In this document: positions 9,141-20,250 of the stretch, one piece after another
How positions within the stretch are numbered: position 1 is the first letter of the stretch
How the letters are laid out: each line of letters opens with the position of its first letter
Source: Cyanobacterium sp. Dongsha4
GTDB lineage: Bacteria > Cyanobacteriota > Cyanobacteriia > Cyanobacteriales > Cyanobacteriaceae
NCBI RefSeq assembly: GCF_036345015.1
Contig: NZ_CP084098.1
Coordinates: forward strand, 785,326 to 849,325
Direction of reading: 5' to 3'
DNA length: 64,000 nucleotides
Position numbers and translations under genes: made by a program
Notes under the pieces: generated by a model
What the model was told of the DNA's origin: nothing
Seen by the model: the letters and a program-made list of their open reading frames with translations, nothing else
Database searches by the model: none

Positions 9141-10964
9141 TCAATTTTTCATGTTCAAAAACTGAGTTAATTCGGGACGGAAAAGCAATTTAACTTGTCC
9201 TGTGGGTCCATTTCTGTGTTTAGCGATAATAACCTCGGCAACTCCTTGATCCACACTATCAGGATGATAATACTCATCACGATAAAGCATCATTACCAAG
9301 TCCGCATCTTGTTCGATCGAGTTATGAACAATAATATTATTGGCAATAAAATTGTGATAATTCTCCACCGTTAAATCATATACTTCAGTTTCTCCCAATG
9401 GTTCTATTGATGTGATTTCATCCCAATAAATATCACTATTAGCTAAAGATTTAATCACATCACATTGCACAATTTCCCCTAATTTTATTGTTGAGATTTC
9501 TGAGCTAGGTAAATAACGAGGTAAAGCAATAAAGTCTTTAAGCGATAATTCATCTAATCTTTTCCAATCTTCAATAGTGAAAAATTTATGATTAGCTGTT
9601 GCTTTAATAGTTCGCCCTAAGCGAGTTTTTAAACAAAAAACAGGTTTTATCCCCGTACAAAAAGCATTTATTACCTTTGCTTTTTCTATTTTCATAGTTG
9701 CCTCATTCAAGGCGAAAACAGTAATATCTTTTTTGCCTACTAATTCACGAATAGGAACAACAGTATTTGTATCCGCTAACTCAATTAAACTATCTCCAGA
9801 TAAACAGCCTGATTCTCTTAAATCCGATAACATGGGGCGTTTGTTGGTGCGTTGTTCTACTGCACGACTTAATTGAGAAAGAGCAATAATTGGGGCGTTA
9901 ACTTCCCTTGCTAAACCCTTAAGAGAGCGAGTGATGCGAGATAATTCTTGTACTCGATTATCACTACCACCCTGCATTAACTGTAAATAGTCCAGTAAAA
10001 TCAAGCCTAATTTACCCTTTTTCTCCGCTTGTAAACGGCGAACCTCCGATCGCATCTGCATTACTGTTAAATTACCTGTATCATCAATATAAATGGGTAA
10101 CTCAGATAAAACACTCATGGCCGCCATTAAAGGTTCCATTTCTTGCTCTGTAATGCGACCAGACTTTAAGCGACTACTTTCTAATTTTGCCTCGGCAGAT
10201 AACAAACGCATAACTAATTGATCCCGTGACATTTCCAAGCTAAAAATAGCGACCGCTAAATCATGTTTTTGGGCAATATTAGAAGCAATATTGAGAGCAA
10301 AACTGGTTTTACCCATAGAAGGACGACCTGCGATAATGATTAAATCAGACCTTTGTAGTCCCCCAGTCATGGCATCTAAATCATAAAAATCCGTACTGAT
10401 ACCGGGCAGGGCAACTTTATCTTGAAAGTTTTGGATTTCCGTAAACGTCTCAATCAAAGTATCTGAAATTGGTATTAACCCTTGGCTTACTCTTGCTTGG
10501 GTTAAACTAAATATTTTTTGTTCTGCTTCATCTAAAACATTATCTAAATCTTTGGTGGTATCGTAGGCTAATTCCTGAATTTGTTGAGCCGTAGTGATGA
10601 GCAATCTTCTGACGTATTTTTCCGTAACTAAAGGTACATAACGCTCAATATTTGCTGAGGAAACCGTGCGATCTAATAAACTAACTATTTTGGGAGTGCC
10701 ACCAATTTTATCGAGTAAGCCATGATCATTTAACCAAGTATTAATGGTCATTAAATCAATGGGTTGCCCCTGAAAATAGAGATTTCTGGCGGCTTCATAA
10801 ATTTGACGATGGGCATTAACATAAAAAGCCTCTGGCGGTAATATATCAATAATTTTCCCCATAGCATTAGGATCAAACAGAAGACTTCCGAGGATGATTT
10901 CTTCTGCTTCTATATTTTGAGGTGGTAAAGAGTTAAGGGCTAAATCTGGGGTAAATTCCGTCAT
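9141..10964 (-). CDS. dnaB: Replicative DNA helicase DnaB, intein-containing precursor
   Basis: The 607-residue precursor gives a 445-residue mature helicase after removal of the intein at residues 387-548. The N-terminal domain (about 14-115) contains the LPPQNIEAEEIILGSLL helix that starts DnaB proteins. The RecA-type core has Walker A GRPSMGKT (213-220), Walker B LILLDYLQL (about 321-329) and the SQLSRAVEQR loop. The intein sits between RESG and SIEQDAD, the site occupied in the Synechocystis DnaB. The C-extein (549-607) holds the AKHRNGPTG arginine-finger region. DnaB is the hexameric 5'-3' fork helicase. Splicing is needed for a functional product. Confidence 0.96.
   Translation of the reverse strand: MTEFTPDLALNSLPPQNIEAEEIILGSLLFDPNAMGKIIDILPPEAFYVNAHRQIYEAARNLYFQGQPIDLMTINTWLNDHGLLDKIGGTPKIVSLLDRTVSSANIERYVPLVTEKYVRRLLITTAQQIQELAYDTTKDLDNVLDEAEQKIFSLTQARVSQGLIPISDTLIETFTEIQNFQDKVALPGISTDFYDLDAMTGGLQRSDLIIIAGRPSMGKTSFALNIASNIAQKHDLAVAIFSLEMSRDQLVMRLLSAEAKLESSRLKSGRITEQEMEPLMAAMSVLSELPIYIDDTGNLTVMQMRSEVRRLQAEKKGKLGLILLDYLQLMQGGSDNRVQELSRITRSLKGLAREVNAPIIALSQLSRAVEQRTNKRPMLSDLRESGCLSGDSLIELADTNTVVPIRELVGKKDITVFALNEATMKIEKAKVINAFCTGIKPVFCLKTRLGRTIKATANHKFFTIEDWKRLDELSLKDFIALPRYLPSSEISTIKLGEIVQCDVIKSLANSDIYWDEITSIEPLGETEVYDLTVENYHNFIANNIIVHNSIEQDADLVMMLYRDEYYHPDSVDQGVAEVIIAKHRNGPTGQVKLLFRPELTQFLNMKN
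9321..9806 (-). other. DnaB mini-intein (162 aa, no homing endonuclease)
   Basis: This is an in-frame protein intron within dnaB. It begins with Cys (precursor residue 387, CLSGDSLI) and ends with IIVHN (His547-Asn548), with Ser549 as the +1 nucleophile. Block B is seen as TANH (456-459), and blocks F and G as VYDLTVENYHNFIANNIIVHN. There is no LAGLIDADG segment: the splicing halves are joined through a short linker around LPSSEISTIKLGEIVQ. The Ssp DnaB intein at this site is about 429 residues with an endonuclease, so this is a natural deletion form that can probably still splice but not home. Confidence 0.93.
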
Positions 10965-10997
10965 TCTAACAGGTCTTTTTATAAGTTTATTTTGACA

Positions 10998-11026
10998 TAA
11001 AAATAGCCCCCGATCACTCAGAGGCT
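10998..11026 (-). terminator. Possible intrinsic terminator downstream of tkt
   Basis: Read on the minus strand, AGCCTCTGA and TCGGGGGCT can form a 9-bp stem (three G-U pairs) around a GTGA loop, followed by ATTTTT. It lies about 110 bases after the transketolase stop and 35 bases before the dnaB start. It could separate the two same-strand genes. Confidence 0.5.
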
Positions 11027-11138
11027 TAAATTTTACCTATGTTCAACGCAAAAATCTTTGATTTAGGAAGATTTCAGATTGTAGGTTTTAATTAATTACT
11101 AACTATCTTTGTTCTTTGCTCTAAAAAAACGAAACCCA

Positions 11139-13151
11139 TTAACCTAAAATGGCTTTAGCTTGGGCAACCACATTATCAACAGTGAAGCCAAATTTTTCCA
11201 TGACAACACCACCTGGAGCAGATGCACCAAAGGTATTAATACCGATGCAAACTCCTTCATCACCAACAAAGCGTTCCCAACCGTAAGTAACACCAGCTTC
11301 AACAGAGATACGTTTTTTCACGGATTTAGGTAATACAGATTGTTTGTAAGCCTCATCTTGCTGATCAAATAATTCAACGCAAGGCATGGAAACAACACGA
11401 ACTTTTAAGCCTTCTGCTTTTAATTTTTCTGCGGCTTCAACACAAAGACCAACTTCGCTACCAGTACCGATTAAGATTAAATCTAATTCTTCGGGGGGGA
11501 ATCCACAGGAAAGTACATAACCACCTTTAGCTACTGCATCGATGGAAGATCCAGCTAAGTTGGGTAAGCCTTGACGGGTTAAAGCCATTAAGGAAGGAGT
11601 TTTATCAGCTTCGATCGCAACTTTGTAAGCTCCAGAGGTTTCATTACCATCGGCGGGGCGGAACACTAATAAGTCGGGAATCATGCGCAAAGACATAACG
11701 TGTTCTACGGGTTGGTGAGTAGGTCCATCTTCCCCTAATGCGATGGAATCGTGAGTCATAACCCAGATTACTTTGGCTTCGGATAAAGCAGATAAACGGA
11801 TGGAGTTTCTCATGTAGTCAGAGAAAACTAAGAAAGTAGCACCGTAAGGAATTAAACCGCTATTGTGAAGGGCGATACCATTACAGATTGCACCCATTGC
11901 GTGTTCTCTAACACCAAAGTGAATATTACGATTTTCGTAAGCACCTTTTTGGAAATCGCCAGAACAGTGGATTTCGGTTAAGTTAGAGTGGGTTAAGTCC
12001 GCAGAACCACCGACTAATTGAGGTAAAACAGGAGCGATCGCATTTAAGCAGATTTCAGAGTGCTTACGACTTGCTAAGGCTTTGTCTTCAGGGGTGTAGG
12101 AAGGTAAACAGTCCGCCCAATTTTCAGGTAATTTACCAGAGATTTGATTTTCAAATTCAGTGGCTTCAGCAGGATACTTGGTTTTGTAAGTGGCAAAGGT
12201 TTCTTCCCACTCAGCTTGTAAACTAGCACCTCTTTCGATGGATTTATGGAAATGATTATAAACTTCTTCAGGAACAACAAAAGGATCGTAATTCCAACCC
12301 AATTCTTTACGGGTTAAAGCTACTTCATCCGCACCCAAAGCCGCACCGTGAACTCCCGCAGTATCAGCTTTATTAGGAGAACCATAACCAATAGTAGTGG
12401 TAACTTTAATCAAAGAAGGTTTATCAGTAACAGCTTTAGCCGCCTCAATAGCAGATGCGATCGCTTCTAAGTCAGTATTGCCATTTTCTACGTGTTGAAC
12501 GTGCCAACCATAAGCCTCAAAACGCTTACAAACATCTTCAGTGAAAGCGATGTCGGTAGAGCCATCAATAGAAATGTGGTTATCATCATAGAGAGCGATT
12601 AACTTACCTAAGCCCCAATGTCCTGCTAAAGAAGCCGCTTCTCCAGAAATACCTTCCATATTGCAACCATCACCGAGAATAACATAAGTGTAATGGTCAA
12701 CGATAGTAGCGTCAGGCTTATTGAATTTAGCCGCTAAATGAGCTTCTGCTAAAGCTAAACCAACTCCATTAGCAATACCTTGTCCTAAAGGACCTGTAGT
12801 AACTTCAATTCCTGCCGTAACGAAATTCTCAGGGTGTCCGGGAGTTTTAGATTTCCATTGACGGAATTGCTTAATATCTTCAATAGTTACACTATCATAA
12901 CCGTATAAATGTAATAAAGAATATTGAAGCATAGAACCATGACCAGCAGAAAGGATGAAACGGTCACGATTGAACCATTGAGGATTTTTGGGATTAAATT
13001 GCATGAACTGATCCCATAAAACAAACGCCATAGGCGCTGCGCCCATAGGTAGTCCGGGGTGTCCAGATTTTGCTTTTTCTACACCGTCAATGGAGAGAAA
13101 ACGGATTGCATTAATGCAAAGTTCTTGAATAGATTGGGTTGCAACCACCAT
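11139..13151 (-). CDS. tkt: Transketolase
   Basis: This thiamine-diphosphate enzyme of the Calvin and pentose phosphate cycles moves two-carbon ketol units between sugar phosphates. The 670 residues are full length. The ThDP/Mg motif [42 protein letters not shown] region is present (GDG...N), as are the substrate histidines in [19 protein letters not shown] and HGAALG. The pyrimidine-domain sequence [11 protein letters not shown] contains the catalytic Glu, and the C-terminal [14 protein letters not shown] domain is intact. It precedes dnaB on the same strand, probably with its own terminator. Confidence 0.96.
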   Translation of the reverse strand: MVVATQSIQELCINAIRFLSIDGVEKAKSGHPGLPMGAAPMAFVLWDQFMQFNPKNPQWFNRDRFILSAGHGSMLQYSLLHLYGYDSVTIEDIKQFRQWKSKTPGHPENFVTAGIEVTTGPLGQGIANGVGLALAEAHLAAKFNKPDATIVDHYTYVILGDGCNMEGISGEAASLAGHWGLGKLIALYDDNHISIDGSTDIAFTEDVCKRFEAYGWHVQHVENGNTDLEAIASAIEAAKAVTDKPSLIKVTTTIGYGSPNKADTAGVHGAALGADEVALTRKELGWNYDPFVVPEEVYNHFHKSIERGASLQAEWEETFATYKTKYPAEATEFENQISGKLPENWADCLPSYTPEDKALASRKHSEICLNAIAPVLPQLVGGSADLTHSNLTEIHCSGDFQKGAYENRNIHFGVREHAMGAICNGIALHNSGLIPYGATFLVFSDYMRNSIRLSALSEAKVIWVMTHDSIALGEDGPTHQPVEHVMSLRMIPDLLVFRPADGNETSGAYKVAIEADKTPSLMALTRQGLPNLAGSSIDAVAKGGYVLSCGFPPEELDLILIGTGSEVGLCVEAAEKLKAEGLKVRVVSMPCVELFDQQDEAYKQSVLPKSVKKRISVEAGVTYGWERFVGDEGVCIGINTFGASAPGGVVMEKFGFTVDNVVAQAKAILG

Positions 13152-13253
13152 AATCAGTTTATTTAATTAATTTGTTTAATTGTTTAATCGTTTACAGTTA
13201 TCTTCTCATTCTTTCGCATTGATCGCAATAATTTAATTAGAGTTCTTCTATTT

Positions 13254-13322
13254 TACTCCGAACTCCGTTCACGACCAAAGGGAGTGTACGAGCGTAGCGA
13301 ACTCCCCGAACTCCGAACTCTG
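13254..13322. repeat. AACTCCG-type repeat flanking a palindromic unit
   Basis: Copies of the heptamer CCGAACT/AACTCCG occur at both ends (13254-13267 and about 13299-13322). Between them lies a unit beginning GTTCACGACC and ending GTAGCGAAC, whose GTTC/GAAC ends are complementary. It fills most of the space between the psb32 stop and the tkt start, and belongs to the dispersed intergenic repeats of this genome. Confidence 0.6.
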
Positions 13323-13327
13323 ATAAA

Positions 13328-14137
13328 TTAAGTTTCTGAGGGACTTTGTTGATTGAGTAGAGGAGAAAAATAGGCAACCAACGCACCTAAAGCAAAACCA
13401 ATAATATTGCGAAATAAAGGCAACCACTCAGAGGTACGAGAAACCACAGGTCCCATGCCAAAAGCGAAAAATAAAATTCCCCATAAAGGAGAAATAATTA
13501 AAACCCACTGCCATGCAAAAACTTGACCTTCTTTACGAGGTAATGCGGCTAAACCGAAGATAACACCACCTACCACTGAAGTTACTAAAGTTAAAATCCA
13601 TTGTTCTTTTGGTAATCCAGGTACTACTAAACATCCTCCATCTGCCAAACAATTTTTAACCGTATCAATAGTATGGACGATCGCATTATTTTCCCCATGC
13701 TCCCTCACATAATACATATTGCCGAAGCGAGTTTGTAACTCAATCCAAAAAGTACGGGGTAATAAATCATAAACATCATCCCCAACACTAAAAGCTAGTA
13801 AATTTCCCCCTTTTCCATCTGCTACAAGAAGGATACTGCGATCATCCAAACCCCAAAAATTAATTACGGCTCTTCCGGGAGAACGTTCATATTGGGTTAA
13901 AACTCTTAATTTCCAGCCTGTTTCCTGTTCAAAACTTTCTATATCCTCAATCAGAGATTCTTGTTGCAAATCCGGTAAATAATTGGCTAAATCAACGACA
14001 GGAGTAACTTCTTCGGGCAGTAATTCAGGGTTATTAACAGCGTAGGCAGGATGAGTGGGAAATATAAACCAAGTTCCCAAACTGATTAAACCGACAAACA
14101 AAGCAAGGATTACTTTAGTAACAATACGATGGTGCAT
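13328..14137 (-). CDS. psb32: TPM-domain PSII repair protein Psb32
   Basis: The 269 residues begin with a signal peptide (hydrophobic 8-26, cleavage near AYA-VN). A TPM domain follows (about 40-170), containing LPDLQQESLIEDIESFEQETGWKL-type helices and the ILLVADGKGGNLLAFSVGDD core. Three C-terminal membrane segments lie at about 180-260. This order is that of cyanobacterial Psb32, a thylakoid protein reported to speed photosystem II recovery from photodamage. The assignment rests on domain order and family resemblance. It is upstream of tkt on the same strand, with repeats in between. Confidence 0.8.
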   Translation of the reverse strand: MHHRIVTKVILALFVGLISLGTWFIFPTHPAYAVNNPELLPEEVTPVVDLANYLPDLQQESLIEDIESFEQETGWKLRVLTQYERSPGRAVINFWGLDDRSILLVADGKGGNLLAFSVGDDVYDLLPRTFWIELQTRFGNMYYVREHGENNAIVHTIDTVKNCLADGGCLVVPGLPKEQWILTLVTSVVGGVIFGLAALPRKEGQVFAWQWVLIISPLWGILFFAFGMGPVVSRTSEWLPLFRNIIGFALGALVAYFSPLLNQQSPSET

Positions 14138-14370
14138 AGTTTCTTAACAAATAAAGTAGTTTTATAAAAGTTTTCTTAATTTTCGTTACAAATTTTAACC
14201 TTTATTTTAACTTAACTGTTTCAACTATGAAGGTATTTTTAATAAAGATAATCTCTGTTAGAAATTAAGCGTTGTTTAATTGTGATATTAAATCTAACTT
14301 AATTTACTCTCACAATTGAGGTATAAAAATATTATCACCATTGCAATAGTACCTAGTCCCGAAGACTAAT

Positions 14371-14466
14371 TTATTCAATCTGGGGCAATTCTTCACCGTT
14401 AGCAATAGGATCTTCAATATGTTGAGAAATAGCATCTTTCATATTTACGGTAATTTCCTCATCGGA
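14371..14466 (-). pseudogene. hicB-like antitoxin remnant
   Basis: On the minus strand an open stretch encodes VNMKDAISQHIEDPIANGEELPQIE and stops at 14371. This resembles the C-terminal end of HicB/UPF0150 antitoxins (helix, then GEELP-P). An in-frame stop lies immediately upstream and there is no room for the N-terminal fold. It therefore looks like the broken tail of an antitoxin gene, close to an intact hicBA pair on the opposite strand. It is the main content of the 369-base gap 14138-14506; the rest shows only AT-rich sequence. Confidence 0.45.
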
Positions 14467-14506
14467 TTATAATAATGATTAATAAAAGTTAATTATAGTA
14501 AAATCT

Positions 14507-14695
14507 ATGAAAATAGAATATACATTTTGGCAAGAAAATGACGGTAAATATTTAGGTTATCTAAATGAGTATCCAGATTATTGGACACAAGGAGAAACAT
14601 TAGAGGATTTAGAAGAACATCTTAAGGATCTGTATAAAGAGTTTTCTGTTCACTTTATTCCTAGTATTAAAAAAGTGGCATTATTAGAAATTTAA
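14507..14695 (+). CDS. hicB: HicB-family antitoxin
   Basis: The short protein (62 residues) has the partial RNase H-like HicB fold. It starts with the beta strand IEYTFWQENDGKYLGYLNEYPDYWTQ, followed by the helix GETLEDLEEHLKDLYKEF. There is no C-terminal DNA-binding domain, so it is the short UPF0150 type. Its last base overlaps the first base of the next gene (TAATG), the usual coupling of an antitoxin and toxin. It would neutralise HicA and may repress the operon. Confidence 0.8.
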   Translation: MKIEYTFWQENDGKYLGYLNEYPDYWTQGETLEDLEEHLKDLYKEFSVHFIPSIKKVALLEI

Positions 14696-14874
14696 TGAAA
14701 CGGAAAGACTTAATTAAAATTATAGAAAAACATGGGTGTATTTTGATTCGTCATGGAGGAAAGCACAATATTTATCAAAATCCCGATGCTGGAATTTCTC
14801 AGCCAATTCCAAGACAGAAAGAAATTAATGAAAGATTAGCTAAGAAAATAATTAAAGATTTAACTAACAATTAA
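14695..14874 (+). CDS. hicA: HicA-family mRNA interferase toxin
   Basis: The 59-residue protein has the double-stranded RNA-binding-like HicA fold: MKRKDLIKIIEKHGCILIRHGG, then KHNIYQNP with the catalytic-type His, the PIPRQKEINERLAKKI segment and a final helix. The motif GGKHNIY followed by IPRQKEI is diagnostic. Its ATG overlaps the hicB stop by one base. The expected activity is translation-independent mRNA cleavage, held in check by HicB. Confidence 0.85.
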   Translation: MKRKDLIKIIEKHGCILIRHGGKHNIYQNPDAGISQPIPRQKEINERLAKKIIKDLTNN

Positions 14875-14944
14875 AACTCGATCGCACTTCTAAACACCCT
14901 ATAAACTAGATAGAATTATTGAAAACAAGTTGGGTCATCTTTAT

Positions 14945-15382
14945 TTAACATACAATAGTCTCTCCTACATAGGGTCTAAAAGGATCATTAGCGGTATAGT
15001 ATGAAACTGACCAAATTATGACAAAAATTATGGAGAAAAACAGCACTTTTGCAGTATGGCGACTAAGGATGTCTCGTCTAATAGTAGAATTTTTTCTTGA
15101 AGCCAGAATAAACAAAAATAACCGAATTAAAAAATGCAATAAAACCCATACAACAATACACCAAAAGAAAAGTAACCCGAGCGCTTCAGCAATCCCGTTA
15201 GCGTCAGTGCAGGGATTAATTGTAGAAATATATTCAACATAACCTAATATGTAAGTTGATATTAACACCAATAATGAATAGTATAAAAACACCCTCCAAG
15301 ACTCAATGGCGTAAAATATCACGGGCGATATTACGAAAAATATCATAGGCGGAAAAAGGAATACTAAAAGAAAGTATAACAT
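14945..15382 (-). CDS. Hypothetical four-helix membrane protein
   Basis: I do not recognise this 145-residue protein. It has about four hydrophobic segments (near 2-25, 30-50, 67-95 and 110-130). A loop with Cys and Asp (NPCTDANG) lies between the second and third, and the short polar tail ends in Cys. Positive residues cluster in ASRKNSTIRRDILSRHTAK, suggesting that this loop is cytoplasmic. It lies in a small accessory patch between hicBA and a GFA-family gene. No function can be proposed. Confidence 0.55.
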   Translation of the reverse strand: MLYFLLVFLFPPMIFFVISPVIFYAIESWRVFLYYSLLVLISTYILGYVEYISTINPCTDANGIAEALGLLFFWCIVVWVLLHFLIRLFLFILASRKNSTIRRDILSRHTAKVLFFSIIFVIIWSVSYYTANDPFRPYVGETIVC

Positions 15383-15686
15383 TCTGCTCTAACTCCATAA
15401 AATAAATTTAGAGAACTCTAATTACAATTCCTTCTCATCGTATCCTTTCCTTTGTTAAGTTCGATCTGACCCTCCCAAGCTACAGAAAAGGTGCGATCGC
15501 AGTTTTCAACCTTACAAAAATTGATTCCATTCCTAGCCCATAATAAAACCGATCACCAAAAATAAAAAGTAGATTGGTTTAGACAACTTACAACCCAACA
15601 AATCCAAATCACTGTAATTTAGGCAATATTGGGTTTTACGCCTCAACCCAACCGTCACGGTGTTAGATTCAGCGGCAAATATTTTG
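15383..15686. other. Gene-poor gap, 304 bases
   Basis: No gene is supported here. On the minus strand a stretch of about 42 open codons ends near 15421 (it contains CDRTFSVAWEGQIELNKG). It has no start and no recognised relative, and may be an ORF remnant. A TTGGGTT...AACCCAA inverted pair near 15625-15650 resembles dispersed cyanobacterial repeats. Confidence 0.4.
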
Positions 15687-16100
15687 TCATGTTGGCAAAC
15701 CATCGTAGCAAGGTAACTTCTCCAAATCGTGATCCCAGCTTGCTCTGCTTGAAATAAAAAGATGCGCGTTTGCTTTTATCGTCACTGCACTATCTAAACT
15801 GCCAGCAGGAACTACCAACAAGGCATTTTTGAAATGTTGTGTCGGAACCGCCGAGCCACAGACCGAACAAAACGATCTAGAGTGGCGTGTTGAAGGCAGG
15901 CTGTAAATGATAACTTTATCTTGCCCAGTAGACCACTTTAGCTTTGCCGACGAGCTAAATAAATTAGCGGCATGTGCAGAACCAGTATCTTTTTGGCAAT
16001 ATTTACAGTGACACAAATAGAAACTTTCAAAATCGCCGTCAATCTCGTATTTAATCTCACCACAAAGGCACGATCCAGAATGCTTTTCGTTCATAATCAA
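15687..16100 (-). CDS. GFA-family (DUF636/CENP-V) zinc protein
   Basis: The 137-residue protein carries the zinc ligands of the glutathione-dependent formaldehyde-activating (GFA) family: GSCLCGEIKYEI near the N-terminus, CHCKYCQKDTGS in the middle, and FCSVCGSAVP later. The family name comes from one enzyme, and most members have no proven activity, so the reaction is unknown. Base composition is visibly richer in G and C than its neighbours. It lies with hicBA in a patch between core photosynthesis genes, consistent with horizontal acquisition. Confidence 0.85.
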   Translation of the reverse strand: MIMNEKHSGSCLCGEIKYEIDGDFESFYLCHCKYCQKDTGSAHAANLFSSSAKLKWSTGQDKVIIYSLPSTRHSRSFCSVCGSAVPTQHFKNALLVVPAGSLDSAVTIKANAHLFISSRASWDHDLEKLPCYDGLPT

Positions 16101-16157
16101 TTCTCAAACTATTCGAATGCCTGAATGTGATCATCAATTCTTGATTGTTAATAATCC

Positions 16158-16183
16158 AAAAAGTAGGGTGGGCAATGCCCACC
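16158..16183 (-). terminator. Hairpin terminator after apcE
   Basis: On the minus strand GGTGGGC-ATT-GCCCACC forms a perfect 7-bp stem, followed by CTAC and five T. It sits 15 bases after the apcE stop. The same GGTGGGCAATGCCCACC palindrome is a common dispersed repeat in cyanobacteria, so it may be a repeat doing terminator duty. Confidence 0.65.
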
Positions 16184-16197
16184 TCATGTAATTAGAT

Positions 16198-18987
<2,790 letters not shown>

Positions 18988-19025
18988 TTATAGATTAAAT
19001 CTTTTTGGGGTCTGATTGTTATTTT

Positions 19026-19043
19026 GTTAACATTTGTTACAAC
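19026..19043. promoter_or_regulatory. Possible HLR1-like (RpaB) site upstream of apcE
   Basis: GTTAACATTTGTTACAAC has two GTTA half-sites exactly 10 bases apart, the spacing of the HLR1 box bound by RpaB. The second half matches GTTACA; the first has two mismatches. It lies about 84 bases before the apcE start. The match is partial, so it is only suggestive. Confidence 0.25.
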
Positions 19044-19126
19044 TTCTATGCTTATTTTTCAGATTGATGGAGATTTAATCTTTTGTTTTATTGTCAAATT
19101 GGGACTCAGTAAGTCTTGAATAATAC

Positions 19127-20119
19127 TTAAAAGCTAACTTCATTTAACCAACGGACTGCATCTTTTGCATGATAAGTTAAGATCAAATCTGCTCCTGCTC
19201 GTTTAAAACTCATTAGGGTTTCAATGGTTACTTTTTTCTCATCTATCCAACCATTTAAGGCGGCGGCTTTCACCATGGAATATTCCCCAGAAACGTTATA
19301 GGCGGCAACGGGTAAATTGGTAGCTTCTTTAACTCGCCAAATAATATCCATATAAGATAATGCTGGTTTCACCATAAGCATATCTGCACCCTCGGCAATA
19401 TCTAATTCAATTTCTTTGAGAGCTTCTAAACTGTTGGCAGGATTCATTTGATAGGTGCGTCTATCTCCATAACTAGGAGCGGATTCGGCGGCATCTCTGA
19501 AAGGTCCATAATAGGCAGAGGCATATTTAGCGGCATAGGACATAATGGGAATATGACTAAAACCGTTTTCGTCTAAGGCTTCTCTAATGACTTTAACAAA
19601 ACCATCCATCATCCCTGAAGGGGCAATAATATCTGCTCCTGCTTTTGCTTGGGAGACTGCGGTTTTTTTCAATAGTTCAAGAGTTGGATCATTTAAAACC
19701 CGACCTACTAAATCACCTACTTCTAAGTAACCACAATGTCCGTGAGGAGTATATTCACACAAGCAGGTATCATTCATCACGATTAAATCGGGTACTGCTT
19801 CTTTCACTGCGGTGGTTGCTTTTTGCACAATGCCACAATCATGCCATGCGCCTGTTGCTTCGTTGTCTTTATCTTCGGGAATACCAAAAAGGATAATGGC
19901 GGGAATTCCCATATCATAGACCTCTTTGGCTTCTTCAACTATTTTGTCCACAGATAATTGATAAACCCCCGGCATGGATTTTACTTCTTTTGCGATCGCA
20001 TTTCCGGGTACTGCAAATAAAGGATAAATTAAATCATTAGGAGTTAAAACCGTTTCTTGTACCATGCGACGTAAGCCAACAGAAGCACGTAAACGGCGAG
20101 GGCGATTAATAGGGAACAT
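19127..20119 (-). CDS. hemB: Porphobilinogen synthase (delta-aminolevulinate dehydratase)
   Basis: The enzyme condenses two 5-aminolevulinate molecules to porphobilinogen for haem, chlorophyll and bilin synthesis. The 330 residues are full length. The metal site [15 protein letters not shown] keeps all three cysteines of the zinc-type enzymes. The two active-site lysine regions are present ([20 protein letters not shown] and [12 protein letters not shown]), together with APSGMMDG and YQMNPANS. It is next to apcE on the same strand, separated by 184 bases. Confidence 0.96.
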   Translation of the reverse strand: MFPINRPRRLRASVGLRRMVQETVLTPNDLIYPLFAVPGNAIAKEVKSMPGVYQLSVDKIVEEAKEVYDMGIPAIILFGIPEDKDNEATGAWHDCGIVQKATTAVKEAVPDLIVMNDTCLCEYTPHGHCGYLEVGDLVGRVLNDPTLELLKKTAVSQAKAGADIIAPSGMMDGFVKVIREALDENGFSHIPIMSYAAKYASAYYGPFRDAAESAPSYGDRRTYQMNPANSLEALKEIELDIAEGADMLMVKPALSYMDIIWRVKEATNLPVAAYNVSGEYSMVKAAALNGWIDEKKVTIETLMSFKRAGADLILTYHAKDAVRWLNEVSF

Positions 20120-20250
20120 ATCTAACTATTTATATTTATTTGAATAATGACCGTTTTCCTAGTGTAAGGCGATCGCAGTCTTTTTCCCTATAAGTTAGCA
20201 ATATTTTGTTACTTTTACCGTTTTGTTTTCAACATGAAATACAGGTAACA

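Noticed and set aside
15018..15242. 74-codon plus-strand ORF inside the membrane protein gene
   Set aside because: It is a shadow of the minus-strand ORF, with basic, low-complexity content and no ribosome-binding site.
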